From NCBI RefSeq assembly GCF_040655735.1, contig NZ_JBFAKK010000011.1:1-64000 (forward strand): a DNA stretch of 64,000 nucleotides. Reading direction: 5' to 3'. The stretch comes from Phytomonospora sp040655735. Lineage in GTDB: Bacteria; Actinomycetota; Actinomycetes; Mycobacteriales; Micromonosporaceae. The translations under genes were made by a program, and so were the position numbers. This document shows positions 42,229 to 51,603 of this stretch, in pieces. The notes below the pieces were generated by a model. The model did not search any database and was not told the DNA's origin. It saw only the letters and a program-made list of their open reading frames with translations. Position 1 is the stretch's first letter. Each line of letters begins with the position of its first letter.

Positions 42229-45200
42229 TCACAGAATCGGGTGGTTCTCCGCCACTCGCACCAGATCCGGCACGTACTCGTCGGCCTCGGTCGGCTCGAA
42301 GCGCACCTGCGCGGCGGCGTACCAGAAGCGCCCGTCGGCGTTCCCGTTCAGCTTGTACGTCAGGCCGTCGCCGTACAAGACCGCCTCGCGTCCGTTGGAC
42401 AGCGGCACGAGCGTGGCCACCGGCTCCCCGGTCCGCGCGCGCCAGATCCGCAGCACGTTGTCGTCGCCGCTGGTGAGCAGGTGCGCGCCATCCGGTGACA
42501 GGGACAGCGAGGTGATCCAGCCGGCGTGCGCCAGCCACTCGCAGATCACGCCGTGGGTGTTGGGATCCCAGATCCGCACGTGCCCGTCGGTGCCCGCCGA
42601 GATGATCTGGTGCTCCCACTGGTTCCACGCGATCGCCGTCACCGAGCCGTTGTGCGCCTCCCACGCGGCGATCTCGGTGCCGTCGCCGGCCGAGTGCAGC
42701 CGCAGCGTCCGCGCCGAATCCCCGGTCAGCACCAGGGTCTCGGTGACGCACAGCGCCCAGATGGTGTGCTCCATCGTGGACTTGCGCCACACGTTGCGGC
42801 CGTTCTCGGCGTTCCAGCACCCGATCGCGCCCGCCGAGCCCGCCGCGAAGACCCGCTGCCCGTCGAGCGACCACACCAGGTCGCGGACCCGGCCGCCGAG
42901 ACGCCATCGGTGCACGGGATCGCGCCGGGACGCCACCCAGACGTGCACGTACTCGTCGTCGCTTCCGCTCGCCAGCAGCGAACCGTCCGGCGACCAGCGC
43001 ACCGCGCGTACCCACGCCCCGCCCGTCCACGACGGCTCTGGCTTGAGCGTGTGCTGCCACAGCGCGATCACGCCGTCGTTGCTGCCGGTCGCCAGCTTCG
43101 TCCCGTCGCCGCTCCAGTCTGCCGACAGGATCGCCTGCGGATGCTGGTATCGCTTCCGGATCGTCCCTCCGCTGTCGAGACTCCAGATGCGCAGCTCACC
43201 GCCCTCGCTGCCGGAGACGATGTGCCGGCCGTCGGGCGACCACGAGGCCGTCCGGATCCAGTCCGGCCGCGCGGCGGTCGCGCCCTCGGCCTTGTCACGC
43301 CGCTGCCACGCCTGCTTGGGAGGCTCGCCGAGGGTCCAGGCCCGGATGCCGTCGGCACCTCCGGCCGTGACCAGCCGTGTCCCGTCAGGCGACAACCCGA
43401 GCGAGCGCACCTTCGAGCGGATCGCCGAGGAGCTGTGCTCGACGCTTCCGGCCTCCCGCAGCTTCCACACGTGCCACCTGCGCGCCCAGCCGTCCTCGCC
43501 ACCGGAGAACAGGCCGGTCCCGTCGGGGCTCCAGGCGAGCGCCCGCACGGCCGACGGGTGGGCGTGAACGGTGTCCTCGCTGGTGTACCGGGTCGTCGAC
43601 CAGGTCTCGACGGTGCCGTCGGCGTGGCCGGAGGCGATGTGGTGGCCGTCGGGGGACCAGGCGAGGACGCGTGTCTCGCTCAGTGTCTCGCAGCGGGCGA
43701 GGGCCTCGGACTCGCCGGGTTCGATGACCACGAAGCTGTTGTCACCGCCGACGGCGAGATGGGCGCCGTCGGGCGACCACGCCAGCGTGCGTGCCTTCGT
43801 CAGTGGCCGGACGACCTGGAGCGCCTCGCCGGAGTCGGCGGAGCGGACCGAGACCGTCCCTTGTGGATGTGCGGTGGCGATCCGGTCGGCCTGTGGCGAC
43901 CACGCCACCGCGGCGACCATCTCGCTTTCGCCCCAGGAGACGTCGACCTCCCCGCACAGGGTGTTCGAGATCGAGGCGCCGTCGCCGCCGGCCAGGACAC
44001 GGCGTCCGTCGGGGGACCAGCACAGCGAGCGGATCGGGCCGCGCAGCGCCTTCCACTGGCGGACCGGCGTGCCGGTCTCCAGGTCCCACAGGTGCAGCCA
44101 GCCGTGCTTGTCGCCGGAGACCACGAGCTGGTTGTTGGGTTCGACGGCCGCGATCTCGCCCACTTTGGACGCCCGCAACTGGACGGTCATCGGGGTCGTC
44201 GGTGTGGCCGCGCCGGTGGTGTCGGCCTTGGCCAGCGCGGCCGGTTCCACCTTCGTGCCCAGCAGGGACGCCCGCCATAGTCGGGCCCTGTCGAGCAGGG
44301 TGCGCGAGAGGTCGGCGCCGTTGAAGTTGGCGCCGGTCGCGTCGGCCTCGACGAGGCTCGCGTCGGTGAGCTTCGCCCCGACGAGCTGCGCGCCGCCGAG
44401 GTTGACGCGGGTGAAGCGCACGCCGGTGAGATCGTTGCCGGACATGTCGGCGCGCTGGAGCTTGGCACCGGTGAAGTCGTGGTTGGTGAGCTGTCGGTTG
44501 CGCAGGTCGTACAGCCGCATGTCGGCGCCCAGGTACAGCGTCGTCAGGTCGTGCGGATCCCCGACGGCCGGGGCGCCGCCGCCGGGCGGCCGCGACCGGT
44601 TGGTCGGCGGACGGCGGCCCACGAAGCGCTGGAGGGCCAGGGCGTTGTCCTGCGCGATGGCGGTGGCGCCCGGTACCGCGGTGAGGCCGTCTATCCATGC
44701 CCAGACCGCGCGTCGGCCGTTGATCTCGCAGAGGAAACTCGCGGTCTGGCTGGTGACCCGGTGCATGGAGAGGGGAGCCGAGGGGTCGTGCGCCGGGAGG
44801 GGCGACAGTGCCTGAGCGACCAGCCACTCCCGGATCGAGCGGTGTATGAAGCCCAGTTCACCGTCCTCGTGCCGGACCAGCAGGCTGCCGGCCCCGAGCT
44901 GGTGGACGCGGACGTCGGCCTCGGGCGGGGGACCGGCGAGCGGATCGTCGTCCAGTTTGGACAGTGCGGCCGCGGCGAGGCCGAGGTCGTCGATGGTGGC
45001 GTGTTCGCGGTCGGTGCGCCACAGGTGCAGCGCGAGGGTCCGCACGGCCTGCCAGAGTTCGGCGGCGTTGAGGGGCGGCAGCTGGCTCGGGCGGGTCAGC
45101 CGGGCGAGCTCGCCGGTTATCCACTGGTCGAGGACCTGGCGGTAGAGGTCGGCGCCGGTGAGGCGGCCCTCCCCGTCGGCCCTGGCCTGCATGAGGCGTT

Positions 45201-47949
45201 CCTCGCCGATCTCGGCGATGAAGGACAGCATGCGCGGGTTGCGCGCCACCTCGGGCAGCTGCCCGAGCCCGCCGAGGAGTTCTATCCGTCGCCGGGCGTC
45301 CTCCTCGGAGCCGAGCAGCCGGGTCAGGAACTCCTCGATCTGGGCGCTGGAGAACTCCGCGATCCGCAGCGCCCGGCGGCCTTCGGTGACCGCGCTGGTG
45401 CCGCCGAGGGCGTCGAGGACGGCGCTGTTGGACAGGAACTCCACATCCCGTGCCGTCACGACTATCTTGGCGAGGCGCTCGGCCTTGCTGCCGATCTCGC
45501 GCAGGTGCCCGATGGCCCGCTCGTAGCTCGACTGGGCGGTGAGCTCGTCGAGTCCGTCCAGGAGGAGGGCTATGCGGCCCTCTTTGAGCAGGTAGTTGAA
45601 GCGTGTCGGGTTGAGCCGCTCCTCGCCGGCGCGCGTGAGATAGGCGGCGACGACCTCGTCGATCTCGGGAAGCCGGTCCAGATCCCGCACGGGAAGGTAG
45701 ATCGGCGTCACGGGCGAGTCCACATGCGACAGCTCGCGGGCGAGGGTGCGCAGGAAGAACGTCTTGCCCGACCCGGCGGCCCCCAGCACGACGATCAGGT
45801 GCCCGTAGGGCTCCCGCAGCCAGCTGGCGACCCGCTCGGGGAGGCCCTGGCGGTCGGCGTCGCTGTCGCGGCCGAGTTCGTCGACGGCTATGCCGCGCGG
45901 GCCGAGTTCCTGGAAGCCCTGCGGTATGTAGAGCTGCGGTGGATAGCGGCGGTCGCTGGCCAGGTCCACCTCCTGCCAGGCGACGAAGCGTCGCGGATCC
46001 CAGCCGCGCTGGAAGCGCTGGAAGCTCTCGACGTGTATGCCCAGGCGCTGTGCGTACGCGGCGACCGTCACTTCGGCCAGTTGTCCGAAGTAGACCAAGC
46101 GGGCCGGCGGGGGTGATCCGGGGCTGCGGAACAGATCGATGACCTCGGTGCGGAAGCGGTCGAGGTCGGCGCGGTCGGGCGGACCGTTGAGCACGCCGAT
46201 CAGGTACTCCCCGGCGGGTTCCAGGCCGTCACCGAAGTCGTGCCGACGGATGGCGCGCAGGTAGGCGAAACCGTTGGAGTCGCCGGGTTCGTGCGGGTGG
46301 AAGAGCGCGTCGGGGTCGCGCAGCTGACTGGCCTCCTGCACCAACCGCAGGTTCTCGGTGAGGCGCGAGGGCGGCTTCGGGTCGGCCGCCGGAGGCTGCG
46401 GCGGCGCCGTCTGGCCGGTGACGGGGCGGGTGAGGCGCAGCCGCCAGTCGTCGCCGTCGGGATCGATGCCGGTGTCGCCGACGAAGCGCCCGGTGCCCGC
46501 GTCACGGCGACGTGCGTAGATCTCGATGTCGCCGGGCTGGATGTGCACCAGGTGATAGCGATCGCGACCGGCGACGGTCAGCACCGGCGCGCGTCCGTTG
46601 TGCGCTAAAGGCGGCACGCGGGGATCGGCCTCGGCGGCGAGGATCAGGTCGGCACCCGCCTGCACCGTCCGCGCCGCCCGCTGGATCTCCGGATCCCGCG
46701 AGGGCGGCGCCGACAGGAGCGCGTGGTGGCTCACGACGACATGCGCGGCCCGGCGGGCATCCTGGGACTGCGCGGCCATCCAGCGAAGCTGCGCCTCGCC
46801 GTAGTAGCCCTCCGTGCTGTCCGGGAGGTGGCTTTGGCCGAAGGTCGAGTTGAGCGCGGTCACCGAGACCGGCGGACGCGCCAGCTCGTGCGCGCGCCAG
46901 GGCTCGGCCCTCGACAGCGGGCGGCCCGTCAGTCGCTCCAGCAGCGCCGAGTAGGGCCCCCACTTGTCCCAATAGGGCGCTATCGGCTCCTCGTCGTACT
47001 CCGCGCACTGCGCGAAGTACGCCTCGCACAGACGCGTGTTCACGTCGCTTCGGCCCGGGACGAGCACGATCCGCTCGGCGCCGATGTCGAGGGTCTCGGT
47101 GATGCGGTTCAAGAAGAGCGCGGCGACATCGAACTCGGGCGGCCTTGCGCCCTCGGTCAAGTCGCCGGCGACGACGAGCAGGTTCGGCCGCAGCCGGTGC
47201 TCGTGCTCAAGCCGCGCCAGGTCGGCCAGGATCGCCTCTGCCAGCAGTGACGCCGCACCCCGGTCATGCCGGGTGAACCGGGTGCCGCCGAGCTGGAGGA
47301 CGATCGGGGAGCGCGCGCCGGGCGAGGGCCGGTCGGGAGCGTGACGGCGGCCGCTGCGCAGACGATGCAGCACCGCGATGTCGATGCACTCGGCGGCCGA
47401 GGCGTCCTCGTCGAGGGAGGCGGCGCGCATGACCCCGACGACCTCGCCGGTCGACTGCCGCCACACCGGGCCGCCGCTGAAGCCCGAGGCGACGCGGAAC
47501 GCTCCGCCGCGGTTCTGGTCGATCTGGAGGCGCCCGAGCCCGGCCTGCCCGACGAGGAGACCGCGGACGTGCTGCAGACCATGCGTCGAGGGGCCGCACA
47601 TCTGCACGTCTATTCCGCTGTCGGCCCGGTCGGCCAGGGCGAGTGGCTCGATGCCCTCGGTGGCTCCCGGCGGCAGGGCCAGGATCGCCAGGTCGGCGTC
47701 ACCGCCGGGCTCGTCGGAGCGAAACCACGCCGAGACCGTCGCGGTGACCTCCCCTTTGCCCGCGGCGAAGGGGAAGCGCACGCGCAGCGGACCGTCGGGC
47801 GGTGACCGGTCGGAACGCTTGCGGCCTATCGCGGTGTTGACCACGTGTGCGCAGGTCACCAGCTCCTTCGGCCCGATGAGGAATCCGAGCCCGGTCTGCC
47901 GTCCGTCCACATTGAGCACGATGGCGACCGCATGCTCCGGTGGCCTCAT
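42229..47949 (-). CDS. Trypsin-MPE(like)-NACHT-pentapeptide-WD40 giant protein 2
   Basis: This 1906-residue paralogue has the same order of domains: protease (His35, Asp86, Ser158 in SGFSGGPVW), MPE-like region 214-510 (AGDLTEG; VPGRSDVN; VVVSHHALL keeps the double His), linker domain (LVYFGQLAEVTVAAYAQRLG near 618), NACHT (GAAGSGKT 723-730; LLLDGLDEL 795), pentapeptides 1137-1245, WD40 from about 1265, cap GRFWYAAAQV. ATG 47949 is chosen because GGGAGG precedes it and the start then aligns with protein 1; ATG 47982 and GTG 47991 would add a non-conserved leader. It is transcribed before protein 1. Confidence 0.9.
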   Translation of the reverse strand: MRPPEHAVAIVLNVDGRQTGLGFLIGPKELVTCAHVVNTAIGRKRSDRSPPDGPLRVRFPFAAGKGEVTATVSAWFRSDEPGGDADLAILALPPGATEGIEPLALADRADSGIDVQMCGPSTHGLQHVRGLLVGQAGLGRLQIDQNRGGAFRVASGFSGGPVWRQSTGEVVGVMRAASLDEDASAAECIDIAVLHRLRSGRRHAPDRPSPGARSPIVLQLGGTRFTRHDRGAASLLAEAILADLARLEHEHRLRPNLLVVAGDLTEGARPPEFDVAALFLNRITETLDIGAERIVLVPGRSDVNTRLCEAYFAQCAEYDEEPIAPYWDKWGPYSALLERLTGRPLSRAEPWRAHELARPPVSVTALNSTFGQSHLPDSTEGYYGEAQLRWMAAQSQDARRAAHVVVSHHALLSAPPSRDPEIQRAARTVQAGADLILAAEADPRVPPLAHNGRAPVLTVAGRDRYHLVHIQPGDIEIYARRRDAGTGRFVGDTGIDPDGDDWRLRLTRPVTGQTAPPQPPAADPKPPSRLTENLRLVQEASQLRDPDALFHPHEPGDSNGFAYLRAIRRHDFGDGLEPAGEYLIGVLNGPPDRADLDRFRTEVIDLFRSPGSPPPARLVYFGQLAEVTVAAYAQRLGIHVESFQRFQRGWDPRRFVAWQEVDLASDRRYPPQLYIPQGFQELGPRGIAVDELGRDSDADRQGLPERVASWLREPYGHLIVVLGAAGSGKTFFLRTLARELSHVDSPVTPIYLPVRDLDRLPEIDEVVAAYLTRAGEERLNPTRFNYLLKEGRIALLLDGLDELTAQSSYERAIGHLREIGSKAERLAKIVVTARDVEFLSNSAVLDALGGTSAVTEGRRALRIAEFSSAQIEEFLTRLLGSEEDARRRIELLGGLGQLPEVARNPRMLSFIAEIGEERLMQARADGEGRLTGADLYRQVLDQWITGELARLTRPSQLPPLNAAELWQAVRTLALHLWRTDREHATIDDLGLAAAALSKLDDDPLAGPPPEADVRVHQLGAGSLLVRHEDGELGFIHRSIREWLVAQALSPLPAHDPSAPLSMHRVTSQTASFLCEINGRRAVWAWIDGLTAVPGATAIAQDNALALQRFVGRRPPTNRSRPPGGGAPAVGDPHDLTTLYLGADMRLYDLRNRQLTNHDFTGAKLQRADMSGNDLTGVRFTRVNLGGAQLVGAKLTDASLVEADATGANFNGADLSRTLLDRARLWRASLLGTKVEPAALAKADTTGAATPTTPMTVQLRASKVGEIAAVEPNNQLVVSGDKHGWLHLWDLETGTPVRQWKALRGPIRSLCWSPDGRRVLAGGDGASISNTLCGEVDVSWGESEMVAAVAWSPQADRIATAHPQGTVSVRSADSGEALQVVRPLTKARTLAWSPDGAHLAVGGDNSFVVIEPGESEALARCETLSETRVLAWSPDGHHIASGHADGTVETWSTTRYTSEDTVHAHPSAVRALAWSPDGTGLFSGGEDGWARRWHVWKLREAGSVEHSSSAIRSKVRSLGLSPDGTRLVTAGGADGIRAWTLGEPPKQAWQRRDKAEGATAARPDWIRTASWSPDGRHIVSGSEGGELRIWSLDSGGTIRKRYQHPQAILSADWSGDGTKLATGSNDGVIALWQHTLKPEPSWTGGAWVRAVRWSPDGSLLASGSDDEYVHVWVASRRDPVHRWRLGGRVRDLVWSLDGQRVFAAGSAGAIGCWNAENGRNVWRKSTMEHTIWALCVTETLVLTGDSARTLRLHSAGDGTEIAAWEAHNGSVTAIAWNQWEHQIISAGTDGHVRIWDPNTHGVICEWLAHAGWITSLSLSPDGAHLLTSGDDNVLRIWRARTGEPVATLVPLSNGREAVLYGDGLTYKLNGNADGRFWYAAAQVRFEPTEADEYVPDLVRVAENHPIL

Positions 47950-48017
47950 CCGCACCCTCCCGCCACTGTCGGTGAGTGTCATTGATACCAAACGCTACGT
48001 GAGCAACAGTACGGGTG

Positions 48018-49316
48018 TCACCTATGGAGCAGGTAGTCCCCGGTGGGCCTGGGAGGACGCGGTTTCGCCGCCTCGGCGGGGTACCCGACGGCCACGGCGC
48101 CCATCGGTTCCCAGCCCCCGGGAAGGTCGAGGACCGAGCCGACGACGTCCGGGCAGAACAACGTGGACGACACCCAGCACGAGCCGACGCCTTCGGCGGC
48201 CAGCGACACCAGGAAGTTCTCCACGCCGGCGCCCATGGCGACGTGGAACATCGTGCGCTCGGCGTCGGCGCGGCGCGCGTCGGGATAGTCGTGGGCGGCC
48301 TCGCGCACGAGGCACGGCACGACGAGTTCCCTTGCGCGCCAGAGGATTCCGCCACGAGCGACACGCTTGTCGATGGAGGCCTCGCTGAAGCCGTCACCGC
48401 GCAGATCGGCGATCCAGGCGTCCCGCATCGCCGTCAGCAGCGCCTCGCGGAGCTCCGGCGTCGACACGTGCACGAAGCGCCAGGGCACGCTGTGGTGCGG
48501 GGCGGGCGCGGTCAGGGCGGCGGCGACGGCCCGCTCGATGATCGCCGGATCGACCGCCCGGCCGGTGAAGTCGCGTACCGAGCGGCGCAGCGCGACCGCC
48601 TCCCGATGGCCCTCGCCGCGGGCCTCGTCGACACCGAGCCGGAACATGTCCTCGGCGGCCGGGCGCACGAGCGCCGCGGCGCCGGGCCCGTCCTCCTCGG
48701 TGACCAGCTCGGCGAGGCCGCGGACGATCGCGACGGGAACACCGCTCGTCTTGCCCTTCACCAGGTCGGTGGCGCCCGCCAGCTCGTCGGCGACCGCCGG
48801 AGCGGTGACGGCGAGCTTGTTGCCGTAGGGATCGAGCTGCCCCTCGAACTGGCGCAGCGGCGCGATGCCGGCGGCCCCGATCGCGGTGTCGGTCTGCCCG
48901 AGCCGCCAGGCGCGCCCGAGCGTGTCGGTGACCAGGACGGCGACGGTGACGCCGAAGCGCTCCTTGAGCTCGCGGCGAAGTGCGCGGGCCGAGGCGTCGG
49001 AGTCCTTCGGCAGCAGCACGATCGAGCCGGGCTCCACATTGGACGCGTCGATGCCGGCGGCGGCGAGCACCAGCCCGTGGTGCGTGCGCACGATCCGCGT
49101 CGGGCCGCGACGGGCGACCAGGGCCGCCGACTCGGCGTCGATGGCGGCCTCCCGGTCGCCGCGCACGACCCGGCCCTCGGACTTGCTGACGATCTTGCTG
49201 GTGACGGCGAGGATGTCGCCGTCGGCGAGTTCGGCCGCGCCGGCGATCAGCGCCGCGAGGTCGTCGCCGGCCCGGACCTCGCCGATCCCGCGCACCGGAA
49301 GGATGCGCACGGTCAC
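48018..49316 (-). CDS. fbiB: Coenzyme F420 gamma-glutamyl ligase (two-domain FbiB)
   Basis: This 432-residue protein has an N-terminal CofE domain (ILAVTSKIVSKSEGRVV; LVTDTLGRAWRLGQTDTAIG; LDPYGNKLAVTAPAVADELA) that adds Glu to F420-0, and a C-terminal nitroreductase-like FMN domain (ALRRSVRDFTGRAVD; APHHSVPWRFVHV; GVGSCWVSSTLF) that reduces dehydro-F420 in mycobacterial FbiB. GTG 49316 overlaps the fbiA stop. It ends 68 nt before the NACHT pair, with no terminator evident in that gap. Confidence 0.95.
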   Translation of the reverse strand: MTVRILPVRGIGEVRAGDDLAALIAGAAELADGDILAVTSKIVSKSEGRVVRGDREAAIDAESAALVARRGPTRIVRTHHGLVLAAAGIDASNVEPGSIVLLPKDSDASARALRRELKERFGVTVAVLVTDTLGRAWRLGQTDTAIGAAGIAPLRQFEGQLDPYGNKLAVTAPAVADELAGATDLVKGKTSGVPVAIVRGLAELVTEEDGPGAAALVRPAAEDMFRLGVDEARGEGHREAVALRRSVRDFTGRAVDPAIIERAVAAALTAPAPHHSVPWRFVHVSTPELREALLTAMRDAWIADLRGDGFSEASIDKRVARGGILWRARELVVPCLVREAAHDYPDARRADAERTMFHVAMGAGVENFLVSLAAEGVGSCWVSSTLFCPDVVGSVLDLPGGWEPMGAVAVGYPAEAAKPRPPRPTGDYLLHR

Positions 49317-50239
49317 GACAGGCCCGCCAGGTCGACGGCCTCGCGCACGATGCCGGCGGTGGCGGCGGTGTCGGTCATCCACAAGGGACGTGAACGGACC
49401 GGCACGCCCTCGACCGCGGTATCGGCGTCGCTGTCATCGACGAGCCAGCCGTCGAGGAGTTCGGATCCGTAGAGCGCGCCGACTCCCGCGGCGCTGACCT
49501 CGACCCCGATCGTGGCCAGGCAGCGGTCGGCCATGCCGCGCACCGGAGCCCCGCCGATGATGGGGGAGACGCCGATGACCGGCGCCGACGCGTCGACGAG
49601 CGCCTCGCGGATCCCGGGAACGGCGAGGATGGGCGCGATCGACACGACCGGGTTGCTGGGCGCCAGCAGGATCAGGTCGGCCGACGCGATGGCGTCGAGG
49701 ACCCCGGCGGCCGGTTTCGCCTCGGCCGCGCCGGTGAACACGAAACGTTCAGCCGGGACCCGGCCCCGGTGGCGTACCCACCATTCCTGGAAGTGGATCG
49801 CGCGGCCCTCGGTGACCACGTGCGTCTCGACGCGCTCGTCGCTCATCGGGAGCATCCGGATGCCCGGCTGCCAGCGGTCGCACAGGGCGGCCACGACGGT
49901 CGAGAGGGGATTGCCGGCGGCGAGCATGCGGGTGCGCACGAGGTGCGTGGCCACGTCCTTGTCGCCGAGACCGAACCACGTCGGCTCGGCACCGTAGGCG
50001 GCCAGCTCCTCCTTGATCACCCACGACTCGCCCGCGCGGCCCCACCCGCGCTCGGTGTCCGCGCCGCCGCCGAGCGTGTACATGACGCTGTCGAGATCCG
50101 GGCAGATCCGCAGGCCGTGCATGGTCACGTCGTCGCCGGTGTTGACCACGGCGGTCACGTCGAAACCGAGCTCGCGGACACCAAGAAGGAACCTCGCGCC
50201 GCCGATTCCGCCCGCCAACACCACAACATGCATGCGCAT
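49313..50239 (-). CDS. fbiA: 2-phospho-L-lactate transferase (FbiA/CofD)
   Basis: This 308-residue enzyme joins the deazaflavin FO to the phospho-lactyl/enolpyruvyl moiety, forming (dehydro)F420-0. It has VVLAGGIGGARFLLGV, VNTGDDVTMHGLRICPDLDSVMY, WFGLGDKDVATHLVRT and LAPSNPVVSIAPIL. The start is ATG 50239 or ATG 50233 two codons later. It forms an operon with fbiB, and both support F420 use in this organism. Confidence 0.94.
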   Translation of the reverse strand: MRMHVVVLAGGIGGARFLLGVRELGFDVTAVVNTGDDVTMHGLRICPDLDSVMYTLGGGADTERGWGRAGESWVIKEELAAYGAEPTWFGLGDKDVATHLVRTRMLAAGNPLSTVVAALCDRWQPGIRMLPMSDERVETHVVTEGRAIHFQEWWVRHRGRVPAERFVFTGAAEAKPAAGVLDAIASADLILLAPSNPVVSIAPILAVPGIREALVDASAPVIGVSPIIGGAPVRGMADRCLATIGVEVSAAGVGALYGSELLDGWLVDDSDADTAVEGVPVRSRPLWMTDTAATAGIVREAVDLAGLS

Positions 50240-50328
50240 AGTCTCGCCGACCCCGGACCCGAAGGGGATACGGGGTTGGTGTGGACCGATAGGCTCATCG
50301 CTACCACAGGTCTCGCCGAGGAGGAATC

Positions 50329-51396
50329 GTGACATCCCAGACCACCGATACCGCCGACAAGGAAACGGCGGCGGTGTCTACGAAACCATTGCGGCCGATA
50401 ATCGCCATCGCTCTGATCGCGGCCTCCGGTCTGATGATTTTGCTCAACCTGGTGCAGGTCCTGCTGGCCGAGACCTTCTCGACCGCCGCGAGCTCCGCCC
50501 GGATCAGCGACAACGCGGTGATCCTGTTCGGGCCGGTGCTGGCGGTGCTGCTCGTCAGCCACGTCAAGCCGGTGCTCGGTGAGTCCAAGGTCTTCTCGCT
50601 CGTCGCGCTGATCGAATACGGCCTGGTGCTGCTGCTCGACCTGATCTTCCTGGTCGTGCGCATCATCGAGACCGGTTCGAGCACCGACGCCGGCGACCTG
50701 ATCGTCGCCGTGCTGTTCCACCTGACCTACATGGCCCTCGCCGGTGTCGCGCTGTTCGTCGTGCTGAAGGTGTTCTTGCACTTCCAGCCGCCGAAGCCGG
50801 TCGCGCCGCAGTACGGGTACGGGCAGCAGCCGCAGTACGGTCAGCAGCCCTATGGCCAGCAGCAGTACGGGCAGCAGCAGCCCTACGGTCAGCAGCCGCA
50901 GCAGCAGCCGAACCCGTACGGGCAGCCGCCCGCGGAGCAGCACCAGGCTCCGCAGGGTCAGCCGCCGCAGGGTCAGCCGCAGTACGGGCAGCCGCAACCG
51001 CCGCCGTACGGTCAGCCCCAGCCGCCGCAGCAGCAGTACGGCGCGCCGCAGGACGACCAGGCGACGCAGATGTTCCCGCAGCAGCCGCCCCAGGCGGGGC
51101 AGCAGCCGCAGGGTCAGCCGCAGCAGCCGGGGCAGCAGCCGCCTCAGTACGGTGCCGAGGCGACGCAGCTGATCGGTCAGCCCCAGCAGCAGAACCCTTA
51201 CGGGCAGCCGCCCGTGTCGAGTCCGCCCGCGCCGACGTCGGGTGTTCCCGCGTCGGGTGTCCCGGCGCCCACTTCGGGCGTTCCGGCTCCCGGGCCCCAG
51301 GGCGCGCCCCAGCCGCCGCAGCCGCCGGCGTGGGGACAGCCCGACGATGAGCACACGCAGGTGATCGGCAAGCCGAACAACCCGCCGCAGCAGTAA
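50329..51396 (+). CDS. Polytopic membrane protein with long PYGQQ/PPQ tail
   Basis: This 355-residue protein has four hydrophobic segments within residues 22-160 (IIAIALIAASGLMILLNLV; AVILFGPVLAVLLVSHV; LVALIEYGLVLLLDLIFLVV; LIVAVLFHLTYMALAGVALFV), then about 195 residues of Gln/Pro/Tyr/Gly repeats containing QATQMFPQQ, EATQLIGQ and EHTQVIGKP. The three spaced ATQ/HTQ units could be phosphorylation or FHA-binding threonines. GAGGAGG precedes GTG 50329. Function unknown; the tail recalls the 22632 protein. Confidence 0.75.
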   Translation: MTSQTTDTADKETAAVSTKPLRPIIAIALIAASGLMILLNLVQVLLAETFSTAASSARISDNAVILFGPVLAVLLVSHVKPVLGESKVFSLVALIEYGLVLLLDLIFLVVRIIETGSSTDAGDLIVAVLFHLTYMALAGVALFVVLKVFLHFQPPKPVAPQYGYGQQPQYGQQPYGQQQYGQQQPYGQQPQQQPNPYGQPPAEQHQAPQGQPPQGQPQYGQPQPPPYGQPQPPQQQYGAPQDDQATQMFPQQPPQAGQQPQGQPQQPGQQPPQYGAEATQLIGQPQQQNPYGQPPVSSPPAPTSGVPASGVPAPTSGVPAPGPQGAPQPPQPPAWGQPDDEHTQVIGKPNNPPQQ

Positions 51397-51513
51397 CGCT
51401 CGGCACGCCGGCCGGACGCGGCGCGGGACCGGAGTGGTCCGCGCGGCGGGGGACGGCGGTTGGGGTGGCGGTTCGAACGGTGTTTGGAAGGGTGTTTGGA
51501 ACGGTGTTACGTG

Positions 51514-51541
51514 AACCCCGGTCGCTTTGGCGGCCGGGGTT
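51514..51541 (+). terminator. Terminator 1 after the Q/P-rich protein
   Basis: Stem AACCCCGG / CCGGGGTT with an inner TCGC-TTTG-GCGG loop, followed by TTTGCG. A second copy follows 55 nt later. Confidence 0.75.
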
Positions 51542-51568
51542 TTGCGTGGGTGGGGGAGGGGTGAGGTG

Positions 51569-51596
51569 AAGCCCGGTCGCTTCGGCGATCGGGTTT
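51569..51596 (+). terminator. Terminator 2, tandem copy
   Basis: Stem around TCGC-TTCG-GCGA, flanked by CCCG / CGGG and T-rich on the 3' side. It and its flanks (GGTGAA ... TTTTGCGTGGGTG) duplicate terminator 1. Confidence 0.7.
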
Positions 51597-51603
51597 TGCG
51601 TGG

